A stretch of DNA of 64,000 bases from Pseudonocardia hydrocarbonoxydans. GTDB lineage: Bacteria > Actinomycetota > Actinomycetes > Mycobacteriales > Pseudonocardiaceae. Positions 63,265 to 64,000 of the stretch are shown here, piece by piece (within the stretch, counting starts at the first letter, position 1; each line of letters opens with the position of its first letter). The notes under the pieces were generated by a model. It had not been told where the DNA came from, ran no database searches, and was given only the letters and a program-made list of their open reading frames with translations. Both the position numbers and the translations under genes were made by a program. Location of the stretch: NCBI RefSeq assembly GCF_006539565.1, contig NZ_BJNG01000003.1:124001-188000 (forward strand). The letters run 5' to 3'.

Positions 63265-64000
<736 letters not shown>

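Overview
The window is uniformly very GC-rich, with short intergenic gaps, many GTG starts and many ATGA/GTGA stop-start overlaps. Gene content points to a mycolate-related actinobacterium of the Pseudonocardiaceae type, probably Pseudonocardia or a close relative: RbpA next to a polyprenol-phosphate mannosyltransferase, GarA/McdR/DUF151/GcvH/GcvP/PgsA synteny, F420-dependent enzymes including a glucose-6-phosphate dehydrogenase, an IdeR-like iron box, and DUF3072, DUF4235 and CGNR proteins. I see no rRNA, tRNA, IS element, integrase, CRISPR array or prophage. Base composition does not change along the window, so this reads as chromosome.

Layout. 0-6.5 kb: end of a Ppm1-type glycosyltransferase, a cytochrome P450, rbpA with a SigR/SigH-type promoter, a UMF1-type transporter, a glycerophosphodiesterase and a LigD-like protein whose central ligase domain looks dead. 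6.4-9.7 kb: bacterioferritin-associated ferredoxin behind an iron box, bacterioferritin, a PknB-type kinase, DUF3072 and small unknown genes. 9.6-16 kb: CGNR protein, an LLM/SMP-30 pair opposite a TetR regulator, an AraC/aldo-keto reductase operon, a DUF2000 protein and a DUF4232 lipoprotein. 15.9-22.7 kb: a PadR regulator followed by a tightly overlapping block (DUF385-type reductase, short UvrA paralogue, SNF2 ATPase, SWIM protein) behind two identical operator-like sequences. This is the best candidate in the window for an uncharacterised DNA-transaction or resistance module. 22.8-30.6 kb: YeiB-like membrane protein overlapping a kinase with an N-terminal membrane domain, an alpha-hydroxy-acid oxidase, DUF427, MarR, coaA and an AlkZ-like protein.

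30.6-41.4 kb: two CNNM/HlyC membrane proteins behind a short Arg/Pro-rich leader ORF, a putative DNA glycosylase, an orphan gene, gcvP under a tandem glycine riboswitch, YiaA/B, McdR-like MerR, DUF151, GarA, gcvH and pgsA. This resembles the M. tuberculosis Rv1822-Rv1842 region with several genes missing. 41.5-47.8 kb: OsmC and a ThDP enzyme, then a signalling cluster (MEDS-STAS, MEDS-HATPase, BTAD regulator, RsbW-like kinase) and DUF4235. 47.9-54.2 kb: enoyl-CoA hydratase with F420-dependent glucose-6-phosphate dehydrogenase, a gamma-carbonic-anhydrase-like protein and a heterodimeric ABC exporter. 54.2-64 kb: a myo-inositol catabolic operon (GntR, iolC, Cgl0159-type aldolase, iolB, iolD, iolA/mmsA) running into an ABC importer that leaves the window.

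Themes. Several genes begin 6-7 nt after a TANNNT box with no Shine-Dalgarno sequence, as expected for leaderless mRNAs; this was used to choose starts. Several convergent gene pairs are separated by hairpins, some of which contain the stop codons themselves. All functions are inferred from recognising families by eye; no database search was run.
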